From NCBI GenBank assembly GCA_039922875.1, contig JBDTDV010000066.1, positions 9,010 to 73,009 of the forward strand: 64,000 bases of DNA. Reading direction: 5' to 3'. The notes under the pieces were generated by a model that saw only the letters and a list, made by a program, of their open reading frames with translations, was not told where the DNA came from and made no database searches. Source of the stretch: JBDTDV01 sp039922875. GTDB taxonomy: Bacteria > Actinomycetota > Actinomycetes > Actinomycetales > Microbacteriaceae. This document shows, piece after piece, positions 34,777 to 44,169 of the stretch. The stretch's first letter is position 1. Each line of letters starts with the position of its first letter. Both the position numbers and the translations under genes were made by a program.

Positions 34777-35895
34777 CTAGAACAGCGTCGGCTCGTCGTT
34801 GTCGCCCGCGGCGCCGGGTGCCGAACTGCGAACCGGCAGCTCGGGCGGGGCGGAGAAGGATGGCATGCCCTGAGGCCGCACCCGCCGACCAGTGGCGGCG
34901 GCCAGCGCGGAGGAGCGGACTCCCCCGGTCGCTGGATCCTCGCGGCCGCGCTCCAACCCGTACCGCCGGATCAGCGGCGCGATGCGCGCGCCGAGCCATT
35001 TGCGATACTCCTTCGGTGCGTATGCGCTCTTTTCGTACAGCTGCAGATAACGATCCACGAGCTCGGGGTGCTCCCGCTGAAGCCATTGCATAAACCAGGG
35101 TTTGACGCCGGGACGCAGGTGCAACGCGGTGTACAGCACGGACGTCGCACCGGCATCCGAGGCCCTCCGCAACGCGGAATCCAGGTGCTCACGGGTGTCG
35201 GTCAGATACGGCAGGATCGGCATCATGAAAATGGAGCAGTCCAGGCCGTGCTCCCGCACCGCGGTCACGGTGGCCAGCCGCGCCTTCGTGGTCGCAGTGC
35301 CAGGCTCCACCGACTGTTGCAGTTCGTCATCGTAGACCGCGATCGACATGGCCAGGTCCACCGGAACCCGGGTAGCGGCATCCGCCAGCCGGTCGAGGTC
35401 GCGGCGCAACAGCGTGCCCTTGGTCAGGATGCTGAATGGCGTGCCGGAATCGGTCAACGCGTCGATGATCCCCGGCATCAGCGCATACCGGCCCTCCGCG
35501 CGCTGATAGGGGTCGGTGTTCGTGCCCAACGCCACCGGATGCCTGCCCCAGCTCGGCCTGGCAAGCTCACGCCGCAGCACCTCGGCGACATTCGTCTTCA
35601 CGATGATCTGGCTGTCGAAGTCGTGGCCCGCGTCGAGATCGAGGTACGTGTGGGTTGGCCGAGCAAAGCAATAGGTGCACGCATGAGAGCAGCCGCGGTA
35701 GGGGTTGATCGTCCAGCCGAACGGCATGCTGCTCGCGCCGGGTACATGGTTCAGGGCCGACTTCGACAGGATCTCGTGAAAGGTGATGCCGGCGAATTCC
35801 GGAGTGCGCACGGTGCGCACCAGATTATTCAGCCGGGCAAGGCCGGGTAGAGCATTCTCCTGCTCACTGCCTAGTTCCTGGCCGCTCCATCTCAC
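34777..35895 (-). CDS. Rv2578c family radical SAM protein
   Basis: The roughly 372-residue protein has the [4Fe-4S] radical SAM motif GCSHACTYCFARPTH (CxxxCxxC), the SAM-binding segment VALGTNTDPYQRAEGRY and the KGTLLRRDLD region. Start GTG at 35895 (MRWSGQEL, resembling the MRWARQ start of the mycobacterial homologue), directly downstream of the LexA box. It resembles spore photoproduct lyase-like and Rv2578c proteins, thought to act on nucleic acids; the reaction is unknown. C-terminal tail is disordered. Confidence 0.88.
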   Translation of the reverse strand: MRWSGQELGSEQENALPGLARLNNLVRTVRTPEFAGITFHEILSKSALNHVPGASSMPFGWTINPYRGCSHACTYCFARPTHTYLDLDAGHDFDSQIIVKTNVAEVLRRELARPSWGRHPVALGTNTDPYQRAEGRYALMPGIIDALTDSGTPFSILTKGTLLRRDLDRLADAATRVPVDLAMSIAVYDDELQQSVEPGTATTKARLATVTAVREHGLDCSIFMMPILPYLTDTREHLDSALRRASDAGATSVLYTALHLRPGVKPWFMQWLQREHPELVDRYLQLYEKSAYAPKEYRKWLGARIAPLIRRYGLERGREDPATGGVRSSALAAATGRRVRPQGMPSFSAPPELPVRSSAPGAAGDNDEPTLF

Positions 35896-35903
35896 TCGTG
35901 TAT

Positions 35904-35919
35904 TCGAACACACGTTCGA
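35904..35919 (-). promoter_or_regulatory. LexA (SOS) box
   Basis: TCGAACACACGTTCGA is a perfect match to the actinobacterial SOS pattern TCGAAC-N4-GTTCGA. It ends 9 bases before the radical SAM start and is followed on the upstream side by a TTGCAA -35-like hexamer. Repression by LexA of the downstream gene is expected. Confidence 0.85.
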
Positions 35920-35987
35920 GCATTTTGCAAGAACTCGAGGTCGCCGAGTCGCGGCTTCGTTGCGTCGCCGCTGAGGATTGCCGGCGG

Positions 35988-37466
35988 CTACGCGGTCAAG
36001 CCGAGGACCTTCGCGGTCGAGGCCATCACCTTTTTCGCCTTGGCCGGCGAATCGTTCAGCGTGGTGCCATAGGTCGGAATGATCTTCTTGAGCCCGGGCT
36101 TCCAGCCGGAAAATTGCTCAGGGAAGCACTTTTCCAACAGCTCCAGCATGATCGGCACGGCGGTGGATGCCCCAGGCGACGCCCCGAGGAGCCCGGCGAT
36201 CGAGCCGTCTTCCGAGGTGACCACCTCGGTGCCCATGCGCAGCACCCCGCCTTGATCGGCATCCTTCTTCATCACCTGCACGCGCTGCCCGGCCGTGATC
36301 AGTTCCCAATCATCGTCGTGAGCGGTGGGCACGAAGGCCCGCAGCGCGCGCATCTTTTTGGATCGTGTCGCGAGCACTTCGGAAATCAAGTATTTCAGTA
36401 GGGCAACGTTGTGTCGGGCAACGGCGAGCATCGGCATGATGTTGCCGGGGCGCACCGAGCCGGGCAAGTCGAGCCATGAGCCGCTCTTCAGGAACTTCGG
36501 ACTGAATCCGGCGTACGGCCCGAACATCAGCGACGCCTCCCCGTCGACCACGCGGGTGTCCAGGTGCGGCACCGACATCGGCGGTGCGCCGACAGCAGCC
36601 TTGCCGTACACCTTCGCGTGATGCTGGGCGACCAGCGCGGGCTTGTTGCTGCGCAGGAACTCGCCGCTGATCGGAAAGCCGCCGTAGGCTTTGATCTCGG
36701 GGATACCGGCGTTCTGCAGCAGGCTCAGCGCGCCGCCGCCGGCCCCGACGAACACAAATCGCGCCTGGACCGTGTGCGGGGTGTGGCCCACCATATGCCG
36801 CACCTTCACGCGCCAGAGCCCGTTCTTCAGCCGGCGGATGCCCCGGACCTCGTGATTCAGCCTCAAATCGGCGCCGTGGCTGACCAGCGCGTCGATCAGC
36901 GATCGGGTCAGCGAACCGAAATTCACGTCCGTCCCGCTGGGCGCGCGGGTTGCCGCGATCCGCTGCGACGGCCGCTTCTTCATCATCAGCGGGATCCACT
37001 CCCGCAGCACCTCGGGATCCTCGCTGTACTCCATCCCGAGGAACAGTGGCTGATCCTTCAGCGCCGCGAACCGCTTTCGCAGGTAACTGACCTCGCCCTT
37101 GCCCCTGACAAAGCTCATATGCGGAGTCGAGTTGATGAACGACTTCGGCTCGGGCAGCCGGCCGGATGCGACCAGGCCGGCCCAGAACTGCCGGCTCAGT
37201 TGGAATTGCTCATTGATGTCGATCGCCTTATCCGGGTTCACCGTCCCGTCGTCCAGGAGCGGCATATAGTTCAGCTCACAGAGTCCGGAATGGCCGGTGC
37301 CGGCGTTGTTCCACGGGTTCGAGCTCTCTTCAGCGACACTCCCCAGAGATTCGTAGATCCGGATGCTCCAATCCGGCTGCAATTGCTGGATCAAGGTGCC
37401 CAGGGTGGCGCTCATAATGCCGCCACCGATCAGTACTACGTCGACGGGGGAAGCAGAAGGACTCAC
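35988..37466 (-). CDS. mqo: Malate:quinone oxidoreductase
   Basis: The 492-residue FAD enzyme starts VDVVLIGGGIMSATLGTLIQ after a GTG at 37466 (VSPSASPVDV). Family segments include SSNPWNNAGTGHSGLCELNY, FVFVGAGGGALSLLQNAGIP and LFGPYAGFSPKFLKSG. It oxidises malate at the membrane, passing electrons to quinone. The ORF continues in frame much further upstream (to 37853), but that extension is not typical. A TAGAAT hexamer lies just before the GTG, so a leaderless transcript is possible. Confidence 0.95.
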   Translation of the reverse strand: MSPSASPVDVVLIGGGIMSATLGTLIQQLQPDWSIRIYESLGSVAEESSNPWNNAGTGHSGLCELNYMPLLDDGTVNPDKAIDINEQFQLSRQFWAGLVASGRLPEPKSFINSTPHMSFVRGKGEVSYLRKRFAALKDQPLFLGMEYSEDPEVLREWIPLMMKKRPSQRIAATRAPSGTDVNFGSLTRSLIDALVSHGADLRLNHEVRGIRRLKNGLWRVKVRHMVGHTPHTVQARFVFVGAGGGALSLLQNAGIPEIKAYGGFPISGEFLRSNKPALVAQHHAKVYGKAAVGAPPMSVPHLDTRVVDGEASLMFGPYAGFSPKFLKSGSWLDLPGSVRPGNIMPMLAVARHNVALLKYLISEVLATRSKKMRALRAFVPTAHDDDWELITAGQRVQVMKKDADQGGVLRMGTEVVTSEDGSIAGLLGASPGASTAVPIMLELLEKCFPEQFSGWKPGLKKIIPTYGTTLNDSPAKAKKVMASTAKVLGLTA

Positions 37467-37701
37467 GCACTCAATTCTACGGTCTGTGTTCGGTGGCGGT
37501 CTGCGGCCCGGATGCCACGCGGGGCTCAACAGGCAGTTTTGGGCGTCTGGCACGGTCAACAGGCGCGAATGCGCGTTCTGCGTTGCCGTTGCCTGTTGTG
37601 CACGACGCCCTCCACTCCTACACGCGTGCCCCCTACTACCAACTCTCCCCAGCCAACGTCTGTGCCCTGTGCGCGGACCCGGCACGCGGCATACTCGGCG
37701 G
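37467..37701. other. Divergent promoter region mqo / DUF559
   Basis: 235 bp without a gene. It contains repeated AACAGGC words (37527, 37557) on the plus strand, also seen around 38640. The mqo promoter probably lies at its left end. Confidence 0.3.
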
Positions 37702-38568
37702 ATGCCCCGCTCCCTCCCGCAGGATATGCAGCGATTCGGCAACCTCGCGATGCGATCCCAACTGATCAAATTGGGGCATTCCGAGCGAGCAATTCGCCAC
37801 GCGATCTGCGACCGCGTGCTGGTACCATTGCGGCGACCCTGGCTAGTAGCCACCGGCGCCGACCCGCACTCCGTCCGGGCGGTCGTGCTCGGCGGCCGGC
37901 TCGCGGCCAGCTCCGCCCTTGCCAGTCACGGGGTCTGGGTCAGCCGGCCGAACGGGCTCTGGGTGGGCGTCACCCACAGCGCGAGTCGGCTACCATCACT
38001 TCGGTCCGGTGAGCACCGGGTATGGAGCCACGAGTTGTTCCCGCCGTACGACGACCGACGCTGGCGGATGTCGGTCGCCGACGCGCTGCTCCAGCAGCTT
38101 CGGGTCGACGTCGAACCGGACGTAGCGGCATCCTTCGACAGCGCACTCCACCAGGGCCTGATCACCGCAGCGACGTTGGACCAGATCTTCGCCTCGGCAC
38201 CGCGACGGTTTCATCGGCTGCACGGTCTCCTTAACGGTGCCGCTGAATCCGGGCTGGAGACGATAACGAGGCTCGGCTGCCAAGCACGGGGTTGGCAGGT
38301 CGAAGTACAGGTGAAGATCGTCGGCGTCGGGCGTGTCGACCTGCTCCTCGACGGGTGGCTCGTGATCGAACTCGACGGCGGACGCTGGCACGATGACGCG
38401 GCGTCCCGAGATGAAGACTACCGCCGCGATGCGGAGTGCATCCTGCTCGGCTACCGCTACCACCGATTCAGGTACCTGCAGGTGATGCACACGCTGCCGC
38501 TGTGTCTCGATGTGATCCAAACCATCCTGGCCGGCGGTCGTCCGCCCCGGCCGAGCTCCGTACGCTGA
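37702..38568 (+). CDS. DUF559/PD-(D/E)XK endonuclease-like protein with N-terminal helix-turn-helix
   Basis: The 288-residue protein has an N-terminal AbiEi-like HTH region (SQLIKLGHSERAIRHAICDR), a middle helical domain and a C-terminal DUF559/vsr-type nuclease fold with RVDLLLDGWLVIELDGGRWH and DEDYRRDAECILLGYRYHRF. ATG at 37702 follows GGCGG; the longer upstream frame has no support. Widespread in actinobacteria, often in single-copy orphan settings; function unknown. Confidence 0.75.
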   Translation: MPRSLPQDMQRFGNLAMRSQLIKLGHSERAIRHAICDRVLVPLRRPWLVATGADPHSVRAVVLGGRLAASSALASHGVWVSRPNGLWVGVTHSASRLPSLRSGEHRVWSHELFPPYDDRRWRMSVADALLQQLRVDVEPDVAASFDSALHQGLITAATLDQIFASAPRRFHRLHGLLNGAAESGLETITRLGCQARGWQVEVQVKIVGVGRVDLLLDGWLVIELDGGRWHDDAASRDEDYRRDAECILLGYRYHRFRYLQVMHTLPLCLDVIQTILAGGRPPRPSSVR

Positions 38569-38699
38569 TGCGCATCCTCACCCGCAACACCCGTTACGTT
38601 GAACAGGACTTGCCGCGTTGTTCTGCGCAATGTTGCCTGCTTGGCGTGACAACAGCGCAATCGTGCCTGTTGGGCATGGCACAGCCGGCAGCGCGAACA

Positions 38700-38783
38700 G
38701 CGGTGGCCTACGCGCGGGTTGTGGTCGCCTACCCCGGGCCAGCGGCGGCCTTCGCGCGGCGGGCGGTCGCCTACGCCCGGTTC
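38700..38783. repeat. Four 21-bp tandem repeats overlapping the asd 3' end
   Basis: Four units close to GCGGTSGCCTACGCCCGG at 38700, 38721, 38742 and 38763 run in phase. The last one carries the asd stop region (38771). On the plus strand they encode AVAYARV-type heptads. They may be a remnant of a second gene or a structured end signal. Confidence 0.75.
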
Positions 38784-39850
38784 GTGACCAATCGTGCGGC
38801 GAGGATCTCGGCGATTTGTACGGCGTTCAGCGCCGCACCCTTGCGGAGGTTGTCGTTGCTGATGAACAGCGCAAGGCCGCGGTTGTCTGGCACGCCCTCG
38901 TCCTGCCGAATCCGGCCGACGAAGCTCGGGTCCTTGCCGGCAGCTTCAAGGGGGGTCGGGACATCGGTGACCATCACACCCGGGGCATCCGACAGCACCT
39001 CCGTGGCGCGCTGGGGAGTCAGGGGCCGCTCGAACTCGGCGTTGATCGACAGAGAGTGACCGGTGAAGACGGGTACCCGAACGCACGTGCCGCTGACCAG
39101 CAGGCCAGGCAGACCGAGAATCTTACGACTCTCGTTGCGCAGCTTCTTCTCCTCATCGGTCTCGTTAAGGCCGTCGTCGACGATCGACCCGGCCAGCGGG
39201 ATCACGTCGAAGGCGATCGGCCGCACATATTTGACCGGCTCCGGGAACTCGACCGCGGCGCCGTTGTGCACGAGTTCGAGCAGGTGGCCGTCCACTGCGG
39301 CCTGAGCCTGGCCGGCCAGCTCCTGGGCGCCGGCCAGCCCACTTCCGGAGACCGCCTGGTAGGTGCTGACCGTCAATCGGGTCAGACCGGCCTCGTCGTG
39401 CAGTGCCTTCAGCACGGGCATTGCGGCCATCGTGGTGCAGTTCGGGTTGGCGATTATGCCCATCCCGGAGGCGGAATGCGCCTGCGCGATGGCATCCGGG
39501 TTGACCTCGCTGACCACCAACGGTACGTCCGGGTCCATCCGCCAGGCGCTCGAATTGTCCACCACTATCGCACCGGCTGCGGCGAACCGCGGTGCCTGGG
39601 CGCGAGATACCGTTGCCCCGGCGGAGAAAATGGCGATATCCAACCCGGTCGGATCTGCCGTGGCGGCATCCTCGACGACCACGTCCTGTCCGCGGAAGCT
39701 CAAGGTGGTGCCAGCCGAGCGGGCAGAGGCGAAGAACCGGATGCCGGCAATCGGGAAATCCCTCTCGTCGAGCAGTCGACGCATCACCGCGCCGACCTGT
39801 CCCGTGGCTCCGACAACGCCGACGTTCATTCCGCGCCCATTCCCGCTCAT
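38771..39850 (-). CDS. asd: Aspartate-semialdehyde dehydrogenase
   Basis: The 359-residue enzyme starts after a short leader with MNVGVVGATGQVGAVMRRLL (NADP binding). The active cysteine is in IIANPNCTTMAAMPVLKALH; the substrate loop is VSTYQAVSGSGLAGAQEL and the catalytic His lies in NAEFERPLTP-type context. It makes aspartate semialdehyde for lysine/threonine/methionine and DAP. Its ATG overlaps the lysC stop by 4 bp. Confidence 0.96.
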   Translation of the reverse strand: MSGNGRGMNVGVVGATGQVGAVMRRLLDERDFPIAGIRFFASARSAGTTLSFRGQDVVVEDAATADPTGLDIAIFSAGATVSRAQAPRFAAAGAIVVDNSSAWRMDPDVPLVVSEVNPDAIAQAHSASGMGIIANPNCTTMAAMPVLKALHDEAGLTRLTVSTYQAVSGSGLAGAQELAGQAQAAVDGHLLELVHNGAAVEFPEPVKYVRPIAFDVIPLAGSIVDDGLNETDEEKKLRNESRKILGLPGLLVSGTCVRVPVFTGHSLSINAEFERPLTPQRATEVLSDAPGVMVTDVPTPLEAAGKDPSFVGRIRQDEGVPDNRGLALFISNDNLRKGAALNAVQIAEILAARLVTNRA

Positions 39851-41115
39851 CGGCCGGTTCCCCCATAGACCACGGCGACCTCGGTACTGTCCAGGCCGAA
39901 TGCGGTGTGCACGACGCGGGCGGCGTCGGCGACCGTGTCGGCGCGGGTGACCACAGAGATCCGGATCTCGCTGGTGGAGATCATCTCGATGTTGATGCCG
40001 GCCGCGTAAAGCGCGTCGAACAGTTTCGCCGAGACGCCCGTGTTGGTGCGCATACCCGCTCCGACAAGGGCGAGCTTGCCGATCTGCTCGTCGTACTGAA
40101 GGTTGGTGAAGCCGATGTCATCCTGATCGGCGGTCAGTGCGCGGAGCACCGATTGGCCCTGGGACTTCGGTAGGGTGAACGAGATGTCGGTCAGGCCGGT
40201 GGCAGCGGCGGAGACATTCTGCACGATCATGTCAACGTTGGCGCCGGTCTTTGCGACGATCTTGAAGATTTGCGCGGCTTTTCCGGGGACGTCTGGCACG
40301 CCGACGACCGTGATCTTGGCCTCGCTGAGGTCGGTCGCGATACCGGCGATGATGGGCTCTTCCACGTTTTCTTCTCCCTCCATGCTGTTGAGGACGAGGG
40401 TTCCCTCGTTGTTGTTGAATGATGAGCGCACGTGCAGGGTGACGCCGTGCCGTCGGGCATATTCCACTGCGCGTATATAAACAACTTTCGCGCCGGATGC
40501 CGCCATTTCGAGCATCTCTTCGCTGCTGATCCGGTCGATCTTGCGCGCCCGCGGGACGACCCGCGGATCCGAGGTGAACACACCATCGACATCCGTGAAA
40601 ATCTCGCAGACCTCCGCGCCGAGCGCAGCAGCTAAGGCAACCGCGGTGGTATCGGATCCGCCCCGCCCGAGCGTGGTGATATCCATGGTGTCGCGATTGA
40701 AGCCCTGGAACCCGGCGACGATCGCGATGGCACCCTCGGCGAGGGCCTCACGCACTCGCCCCGGCGTTACGTCGACGATTCGCGCAGAACCATGGTGATT
40801 GTCAGTGATCATGCCGGCTTGGCTGCCGGTGAAGGATCGGGCGTCGTATCCCATGCTCTTGATGGCCATGGCTAGGAGCGCCATCGAGATACGCTCTCCT
40901 GCGGTCAGCAGCATATCCAGCTCGCGGGGCGCCGGGATCGGAGTGACATCGTGCGCAAGATCGATCAGCTCATCGGTGGAGTCCCCCATCGCGGAGACCG
41001 CCACGACGACATCATTGCCGGACTTGAACGTCTGGACAATGCGCTTGGCGACGCGCTTGATGCTCTCGGCATCCGACACGGATGAACCGCCATATTTTTG
41101 CACGATCAATGCCAC
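39847..41115 (-). CDS. lysC: Aspartate kinase
   Basis: The 422-residue kinase begins MALIVQKYGGSSVSDAESIK, has FTGSQAGMITDNHHGSARIV, LGRGGSDTTAVALAAALGAE and two C-terminal ACT domains (AKITVVGVPDVPGKAAQIFK; KLALVGAGMRTNTGVSAKLF). Actinobacterial LysC is feedback-inhibited by lysine/threonine and often has an internal beta-subunit start; here an internal ATG after the catalytic domain could serve. Followed by asd. Confidence 0.97.
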   Translation of the reverse strand: MALIVQKYGGSSVSDAESIKRVAKRIVQTFKSGNDVVVAVSAMGDSTDELIDLAHDVTPIPAPRELDMLLTAGERISMALLAMAIKSMGYDARSFTGSQAGMITDNHHGSARIVDVTPGRVREALAEGAIAIVAGFQGFNRDTMDITTLGRGGSDTTAVALAAALGAEVCEIFTDVDGVFTSDPRVVPRARKIDRISSEEMLEMAASGAKVVYIRAVEYARRHGVTLHVRSSFNNNEGTLVLNSMEGEENVEEPIIAGIATDLSEAKITVVGVPDVPGKAAQIFKIVAKTGANVDMIVQNVSAAATGLTDISFTLPKSQGQSVLRALTADQDDIGFTNLQYDEQIGKLALVGAGMRTNTGVSAKLFDALYAAGINIEMISTSEIRISVVTRADTVADAARVVHTAFGLDSTEVAVVYGGTGR

Positions 41116-41191
41116 AAGGTCTCCTGGTGTGGGAATTGGCAGAAACTGCCCAGGAGATCATTCTATTCGAGGTCGGATGCCGCCCCTCGCG

Positions 41192-41785
41192 TTATACCGC
41201 CCGCCGCCCCTCGAACGCCCGGCCGAGCGTGACCTCGTCGGCATACTCGAGGTCTCCACCGACCGGCAGCCCACTGGCGAGCCGGGTCACCCGGATCTCC
41301 AGGGCGGTCAGGAGCCGGCTCAAATAGGTGGCGGTCGCCTCGCCCTCGAGGTTCGGATCGGTCGCGATGATGACTTCTCGCACCGAGCCGTCCGCCAACC
41401 GCTGCATGAGCTGGCGGATCCGCAGGTCGTCCGGTCCGACCCCGTCGATCGGGCTGATCGCTCCGCCGAGCACGTGATAGAGACCTCGGAACTCTCGAGT
41501 CCGCTCGATGGCCACGACATCCTTCGCCTCTTCGACGACACAGATCTGCTTGGGGTCGCGGCGAGGATCCCGGCAGATCGCGCAGGTCTCCTGTTCGGAG
41601 ACGTTGCCGCAGATTTCGCAGAACCGCACTTTGTCTCTGACCTCACGCAGGATCTCGGCGAGACGGGTGACGTCAAAGCTCTCGGTCTGCAGGATGTGGA
41701 ACGCAATCCGTTGCGCCGACTTCGGCCCGATCCCCGGCAGCCGGCCGAGTTCATCGATCAACTCCTGAATAATGCCCTCGTACAC
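41192..41785 (-). CDS. recR: Recombination mediator protein RecR
   Basis: The 197-residue protein has the HhH region LGRLPGIGPKSAQRIAFHIL, a C4 zinc finger (FCEICGNVSEQETCAICRDP) and the toprim region CVVEEAKDVVAIERT. It works with RecF/RecO in gap repair. Located directly downstream of dnaX (5 bp), as is standard. Confidence 0.97.
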   Translation of the reverse strand: MYEGIIQELIDELGRLPGIGPKSAQRIAFHILQTESFDVTRLAEILREVRDKVRFCEICGNVSEQETCAICRDPRRDPKQICVVEEAKDVVAIERTREFRGLYHVLGGAISPIDGVGPDDLRIRQLMQRLADGSVREVIIATDPNLEGEATATYLSRLLTALEIRVTRLASGLPVGGDLEYADEVTLGRAFEGRRAV

Positions 41786-41790
41786 TCAGC

Positions 41791-43917
41791 TCACCGGATT
41801 CCGGGCTGTGCGGGCTGCTCTTCGATGAAGTGCGCGCCGAGCAGTTCGCGAACAACAGACTCGCCATACCGTTGAGGCGCTTGGAACGCGACGTGATGCT
41901 CCGCCGCGGGCTCGGATGGCCCGGGTTCAGATGGCGCGGGCTCAGATGCCGCGGGCTCGGATGCCACGGGCTCTCGCCCGCCACGTGTGGTTGGGACGGT
42001 TTCGCCCATTCCCGGCTCGCCACCCACATCCTCGGGCGGCAACTCGCGCTCCGCCCATGGGTCATCTGCCAGCTCGGCGACTGGCGGCTCGGCCTCCGCC
42101 GGGTCTGCGACTGGCGGCTCGGCGACTGCGAGTTCGTCCCCGGGGACCGCCGACCCGGGAACCGCTACGGTGGCCCACTGCGTCATAGGCACGGGCGCGA
42201 TCGGCTGGTGGTGGCCGGCATCCGTCCCGGCTCCCGCTTCGGGGGGACGCCGGCTCGCCGCAGTGTCTTCGACTTTCGCCATCAGCGATGGCCGGAACCC
42301 CAGCACATCGACGACAGCTTGTTTGAGGTAATCGCCGACGCCAGGCTCGGACGCTGCTTTGTGCTTGAGCGCTTCAACGTCCCGTCGGCTCGGGAACGAG
42401 AGCACCAGGACGTTTCCGGCACGCAGTTCAAGGACGCGCGCTGTCACCAGAACCGTCCAGGCAGCGCGTTTCGCGTTTTGCACGGCATCGAGCACTTGCG
42501 GCCACGCGTCCTTGACCTGTTGGACGGTTGCCGGTGCGACGGAGGGCGCGGACGCTTCGCCCGCCTCAGTGACAGAGCTGGTCGGTTCAGTCGAGCGCAC
42601 GGACGCCTCCGCGGGCTCAGCGACCTGCGGTGCCAAGGATGCGGGAACCGCCGCGGTGGGAGCTTCTGCAGGTTCAGCGACCGGTGGGATGGACGCCGAC
42701 GAAGCGGCCGCACCCGAAGCGGTCGCACCCGAAGCGGCCGCAGCGACCGGCTCGACGCCGACACGGCGCTCCAGTCGCTCGACGCGGGCCAGGGTGCCGC
42801 GTCTGCTGTCGTCGACCGCGGGCACCAGCATCCGCGCGATCATCAGTTCAAGGTGCAACCGCGGGGAGGTGGCACCAGTCATCTCCGAGAGGGCGGCGTT
42901 GACGATATCCGCGCACCGGGAAAGCTCTGCCTGGCCGAACTTCGAGGATTGCACGGCCATCCGATCGAGCTCGTCCTGCGGAACGCCGCGCAGCACAGCC
43001 GCGGCGCCTTCGGCCGAGGTCGCCGCCACGATGATCAGGTCGCGGAGCCGCTCGAGCAGGTCTTCGACGAAGCGGCGCGGATCTTGCCCGGTCTGGATCA
43101 CGCGATCGACGGCAGCGAACGCGCCGGCAGCATCCCGCGCAGCAATCGCGTCGACGACCTCATCAAGCAACGCCGCGTGCGTGTAGCCGAGCAAGGCGAC
43201 CGCCCGCTCGTAGTCGACGGTGGCGTTTTCCGATCCGGCCATCAGCTGGTCGAGCAGGGAGAGCGTGTCCCGGGCCGATCCGCCACCTGCGCGCACCACC
43301 AGCGGCAACACACCCGGCGCCACGGTCACCTGCTCGCTGTCGCAGACGCCTTGAACGTACGGCAACATCTGCGCCGGCGGGATCAGCCGGAACGGGTAGT
43401 GGTGAGTTCGGGACCGGATGGTGCCGATCACCTTGTCTGGCTCGGTGGTGGCGAAGATGAATTTGACGTGCTCCGGTGGTTCCTCGACGATCTTCAACAA
43501 CGCATTGAATCCTTGCGGGGTGACCATATGCGCCTCGTCGAGAATGAAGATCTTGTACCGGTCGCGGGCCGGGGCGAAGATGGCCCGCTCACGCAGATCC
43601 CTCGCGTCGTCGACCCCGTTGTGGCTGGCAGCATCGATCTCCACCACGTCGAGCGAGCCGGCGCCATCCCGTGACAATTCGATGCAACTTGCGCATTTTC
43701 CGCAGGGCGTGTCGGTCGGACCTTCCGCACAATTCAGGCAGCGGGCCAGAATACGGGCGGATGTTGTCTTGCCGCACCCGCGCGGGCCGCTGAACAAATA
43801 GGCGTGGTTGACCCGGTTCGTGCGCAGTGCCGTCATCAGTGGATCGGTCACCTGCGACTGGCCGATCAACTCGGCAAACGTCTCCGGCCGATAACGGCGA
43901 TACAGGGCGGTAACCAC
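41791..43917 (-). CDS. dnaX: DNA polymerase III subunit gamma/tau
   Basis: The roughly 708-residue protein starts at a GTG (43917; VVTALYRRYRPETFAELIGQ). P-loop YLFSGPRGCGKTTSARILAR, zinc-binding cysteines in CLNCAEGPTDTPCGKCASCI, and sensor YKIFILDEAHMV show the clamp loader. The tau C-terminal half contains long Pro/Ala/Glu/Val-rich repeats (near 41900-42150 and 42550-42770) typical of actinobacterial DnaX linkers. The alternative upstream start (43992) has no clear ribosome site. Confidence 0.95.
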   Translation of the reverse strand: MVTALYRRYRPETFAELIGQSQVTDPLMTALRTNRVNHAYLFSGPRGCGKTTSARILARCLNCAEGPTDTPCGKCASCIELSRDGAGSLDVVEIDAASHNGVDDARDLRERAIFAPARDRYKIFILDEAHMVTPQGFNALLKIVEEPPEHVKFIFATTEPDKVIGTIRSRTHHYPFRLIPPAQMLPYVQGVCDSEQVTVAPGVLPLVVRAGGGSARDTLSLLDQLMAGSENATVDYERAVALLGYTHAALLDEVVDAIAARDAAGAFAAVDRVIQTGQDPRRFVEDLLERLRDLIIVAATSAEGAAAVLRGVPQDELDRMAVQSSKFGQAELSRCADIVNAALSEMTGATSPRLHLELMIARMLVPAVDDSRRGTLARVERLERRVGVEPVAAAASGATASGAAASSASIPPVAEPAEAPTAAVPASLAPQVAEPAEASVRSTEPTSSVTEAGEASAPSVAPATVQQVKDAWPQVLDAVQNAKRAAWTVLVTARVLELRAGNVLVLSFPSRRDVEALKHKAASEPGVGDYLKQAVVDVLGFRPSLMAKVEDTAASRRPPEAGAGTDAGHHQPIAPVPMTQWATVAVPGSAVPGDELAVAEPPVADPAEAEPPVAELADDPWAERELPPEDVGGEPGMGETVPTTRGGREPVASEPAASEPAPSEPGPSEPAAEHHVAFQAPQRYGESVVRELLGAHFIEEQPAQPGIR

Positions 43918-43971
43918 GGAATCAATGCTAGTCGGAGCCGCCGACACCGGGGCGCGGCAGGCGCCACCCAA

Positions 43972-44014
43972 AGGTGCCGATCCCACCACCAATACGTGGC
44001 CGGCATCGGCACCT
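43972..44014 (-). other. 10-bp stem-loop in dnaX 5' leader
   Basis: AGGTGCCGAT (43972-43981) pairs with ATCGGCACCT (44005-44014), with a second inner CCAC/GTGG pairing. It lies 55 bases upstream of the dnaX start, so it may structure the leader or end upstream transcription. Confidence 0.4.
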
Positions 44015-44150
44015 CTGCGTGATCCCCCAATTCGTACGGCCTATTCCCCATACTCCGTACGACGTACTCTGTGGCCCGGTGACGAACCACCACCAGCAGA
44101 TATCGTCGGATGCACCCCGTGCAGCGGATGATCGACTCCGTTCACGCTAC

Positions 44151-44169
44151 CCAGGGGTTCGGCCCCTGG
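44151..44169 (-). terminator. Short terminator hairpin after ackA
   Basis: CCAGGGG-TTCGG-CCCCTGG, a 7-bp stem, lies 107 bases past the ackA stop on the minus strand. Confidence 0.5.

Noticed and set aside
35896..35913. Upstream GTG start (35913) for the radical SAM gene
   Set aside because: It would place the LexA box inside the coding region; GTG at 35895 matches the N-terminus of the homologue.
37363..37701. In-frame N-terminal extension of the DUF559 gene
   Set aside because: It has no ribosome site, has cysteine-rich unlikely sequence and overlaps the mqo start region.
41830..43674. 614-codon plus-strand frame
   Set aside because: Antisense to dnaX; its Arg/Gly-rich repeats mirror the tau linker repeats.
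43930..44090. SRP RNA next to dnaX
   Set aside because: The stem-loop there lacks the conserved CAGG..GGAA..AGCA core; the real SRP RNA gene is at 47753-47840.
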